The position numbers were made by a program, and so were the translations under genes. This document shows positions 6,209 through 7,730 of a stretch of DNA of 7,730 bases, piece after piece. Every line of letters begins with the position of its first letter. Position 1 is the first letter of the stretch. Source of the stretch: Globobulimina sp. (Eukaryota; Foraminifera; Rotaliida); contig PIVH01000127.1 in assembly GCA_003354225.1 (NCBI GenBank), positions 1 through 7,730 of the forward strand. The letters are read 5' to 3'. A model generated the notes under the pieces. The model did no database searches, was not told where the DNA came from, and saw only the letters and a program-made list of their open reading frames with translations.

Positions 6209-7690
6209 TTATCTCGAGACACTACATTTACAATATTGCGGATTAAAAAATTGCATTTTATATTGACGTGTTTTATTTCTCTCATCAATCGCATTTTGTA
6301 ATTTGTTTAAATTGCCATGAAATCTTTCATAAATCTCTTTCACTTCACACGATTTATCATCGTTTACAAATAAATAACTCCAATCTTCTGTAATTTTTGG
6401 TTGTGGTGTACTAGTACTCGCAGCTAATCCCACTAATTGAGCATAGCCTTCATCAGTACAAATTTCTTTGTTTTTTTCTAATTTTGTACCAATCCAATCC
6501 GGAGATTGTAAATAATCACTGGTTTGACCCACTAATTCATGAATACCGGTGCCGTTACATATTAACTGCGATAAGACATTGATAAAATCTTCTTTTGTAT
6601 TAATAGCACCGTGATCAAAACCTAAATGTTTCTGTAAATTTGTCGCAAATAACTTAACATTTTGATCATTAAATAATTCGTTTGTGTTTCCGTAATATAT
6701 ATCAATAAAACTACTAACAAAATCCCTAATAACTTCCCAAAATTCATTACAATCTTTATATAACGGAAAAAAATTATCATTCTCTTTCCTCATACTTTCA
6801 TCCACAAAATCCGGTAACATTCTAAATTTATAATTCATTGTACTATAATTAAACAGACGCACAATTCCTGAATACTTAAAGGCCAACAATAGATCAAGAA
6901 CTCCGCCTTCATTTGTTAGGTTTTTTGCAGCTGCATAATTAATGAAACCTGTTCTATAAACAAATGGTTTAATAAAATGTCTTAATGGATGTTGGAGTGG
7001 TAAACTTTGGATATTACATTCATACAATGCTTGTGCTTCTGTATGATGGACTCGCCACAAATGATCAATCGTGGTAACTGCAACAAATGCAGAGGTTTTA
7101 TAGATCCATTTGCTATGATTCCATTTTGAATTATCGTTGTCTTTGACTGCAGCAATATATTCATCGGTTGCACTGCAATAAATACCAACAATTTTATACT
7201 CTGCATCAAAATATGCGGTGGCACCATATGCTTCATAGCCAGCTTCAACTTCAAATATGGAAAGAAAGCTAAAATCATGCATATAAGTTGCATACAGAGG
7301 TACATTGTTATTAATATTATAGTTGCCATCTTCTTCACTAATTTTCCGATCATCATCAACAATTTTTTTCATATAATGACAACCCAATCCACTGAATGCA
7401 AACTGTGCCAATGATTCATTTGAAATAAAATCATTATACTTGATATAAACAGGTGGCAAACGGTCTAATTCCACTTTTTTTGTGCGCTGTTCGTCCTCAT
7501 CTGATGTCGCAATATATTTCCCTAAATTTGGAACCAATACATTTTCATATTCAAAATCTTTAATAAATGGTTGAGTCATTGTTATTGTGGGTTGTTGCAA
7601 TTGACTTATTAATGAATGTGTATGAAATATCAATCTGGACGATTTATTACATTTTATTCCGTAGGCAGCTGCTTTGCGTAGTAAATGCAT
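6209..7690 (-). CDS. Lipoxygenase-like protein, possibly mitochondrial
   Basis: 493 residues, intronless. Lipoxygenases add O2 to polyunsaturated fatty acids at a non-haem iron or manganese. Seen: LPPVYIKYNDFISNESLAQF (78-97) and GLGCHYM, then the core IYKTSAFVAVTTIDHLWRVH with metal ligands H210 and H215 (HxxxxH), HPLRHFIKPFVYRTGFIN (234-251), EGGVLD (261-266), and GIHELVGQTSDYL with the third His, H384. Compared with animal 5-lipoxygenase, the HxxxN pair reads H384..G388 and the terminal Ile ligand is R493, although the end FFNPQYCKCSVSR aligns without gaps to the usual tail. There is no N-terminal PLAT domain, as in short bacterial or fungal-type forms. Residues 1-44 have R5, K6, K14, K17 and R20 and no acidic residue before D45, like a mitochondrial presequence; a second start is M38. 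The frame stays open upstream to the window edge, so the true start may lie outside. Confidence 0.85.
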   Translation of the reverse strand: MHLLRKAAAYGIKCNKSSRLIFHTHSLISQLQQPTITMTQPFIKDFEYENVLVPNLGKYIATSDEDEQRTKKVELDRLPPVYIKYNDFISNESLAQFAFSGLGCHYMKKIVDDDRKISEEDGNYNINNNVPLYATYMHDFSFLSIFEVEAGYEAYGATAYFDAEYKIVGIYCSATDEYIAAVKDNDNSKWNHSKWIYKTSAFVAVTTIDHLWRVHHTEAQALYECNIQSLPLQHPLRHFIKPFVYRTGFINYAAAKNLTNEGGVLDLLLAFKYSGIVRLFNYSTMNYKFRMLPDFVDESMRKENDNFFPLYKDCNEFWEVIRDFVSSFIDIYYGNTNELFNDQNVKLFATNLQKHLGFDHGAINTKEDFINVLSQLICNGTGIHELVGQTSDYLQSPDWIGTKLEKNKEICTDEGYAQLVGLAASTSTPQPKITEDWSYLFVNDDKSCEVKEIYERFHGNLNKLQNAIDERNKTRQYKMQFFNPQYCKCSVSR

Positions 7691-7730
7691 TGTATCTATT
7701 TTGAGTGTGTAAGTAGAGGTAAACGTTGCA

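Noticed and set aside
6982-7362. 126-codon minus-strand frame inside the lipoxygenase gene
   Set aside because: It overlaps the conserved lipoxygenase core in another frame and has a low-complexity, composition-driven sequence.

Overview
The window is nuclear DNA of a eukaryote, probably a microbial one with a compact, AT-rich genome. Evidence: the protein families are eukaryotic (a spliceosomal USP39/Sad1 protein, a Rab3GAP regulatory subunit), one intron has clear GT..AG borders, AATAAA signals sit next to stop codons, and no bacterial ribosome sites or operons are seen. The partial class III-type chitinase and the gene density suggest an early-diverging fungus or fungus-like protist. This placement is inference; no gene here fixes the lineage. 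TAA, TAG and TGA all appear as stops.

Layout: (1) 2-232 (+), 3' end of a GH18 chitinase. (2) 233-473, convergent spacer with a poly(A) signal and a G-rich block. (3) 474-2336 (-), a Rab3GAP non-catalytic subunit consisting essentially of the N-terminal domain. (4) 2392-4150 (-), a secreted five-bladed-propeller glycosidase (GH43/GH32-like) with a C-terminal beta-sandwich; it has one clear 63-nt intron and three further frame changes, at least one of which looks like a true single-base frameshift. (5) 4196-5800 (+), USP39/Sad1 with an unexpected SAP-like insertion. (6) 5801-6208, convergent spacer. (7) 6209-7690 (-), a lipoxygenase-like protein with a possible mitochondrial presequence and changed metal-ligand positions.

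Spacing is very tight: 45 bp separates the divergent start codons of the glycosidase and USP39, and 55 bp separates the glycosidase stop from the Rab3GAP start. The genes do not form an obvious pathway: two are secreted carbohydrate-active enzymes, one is a membrane-traffic regulator, one a splicing factor and one a lipid-oxidation enzyme.

The most unusual signal is compositional. In the Rab3GAP, USP39 and lipoxygenase genes the coding strand is C-rich over G at the 5' end and strongly G-rich over C at the 3' end, on both genomic strands. The glycosidase, the one gene with frame damage, lacks the trend. I found no multi-gene defence, mobile or CRISPR-type system.
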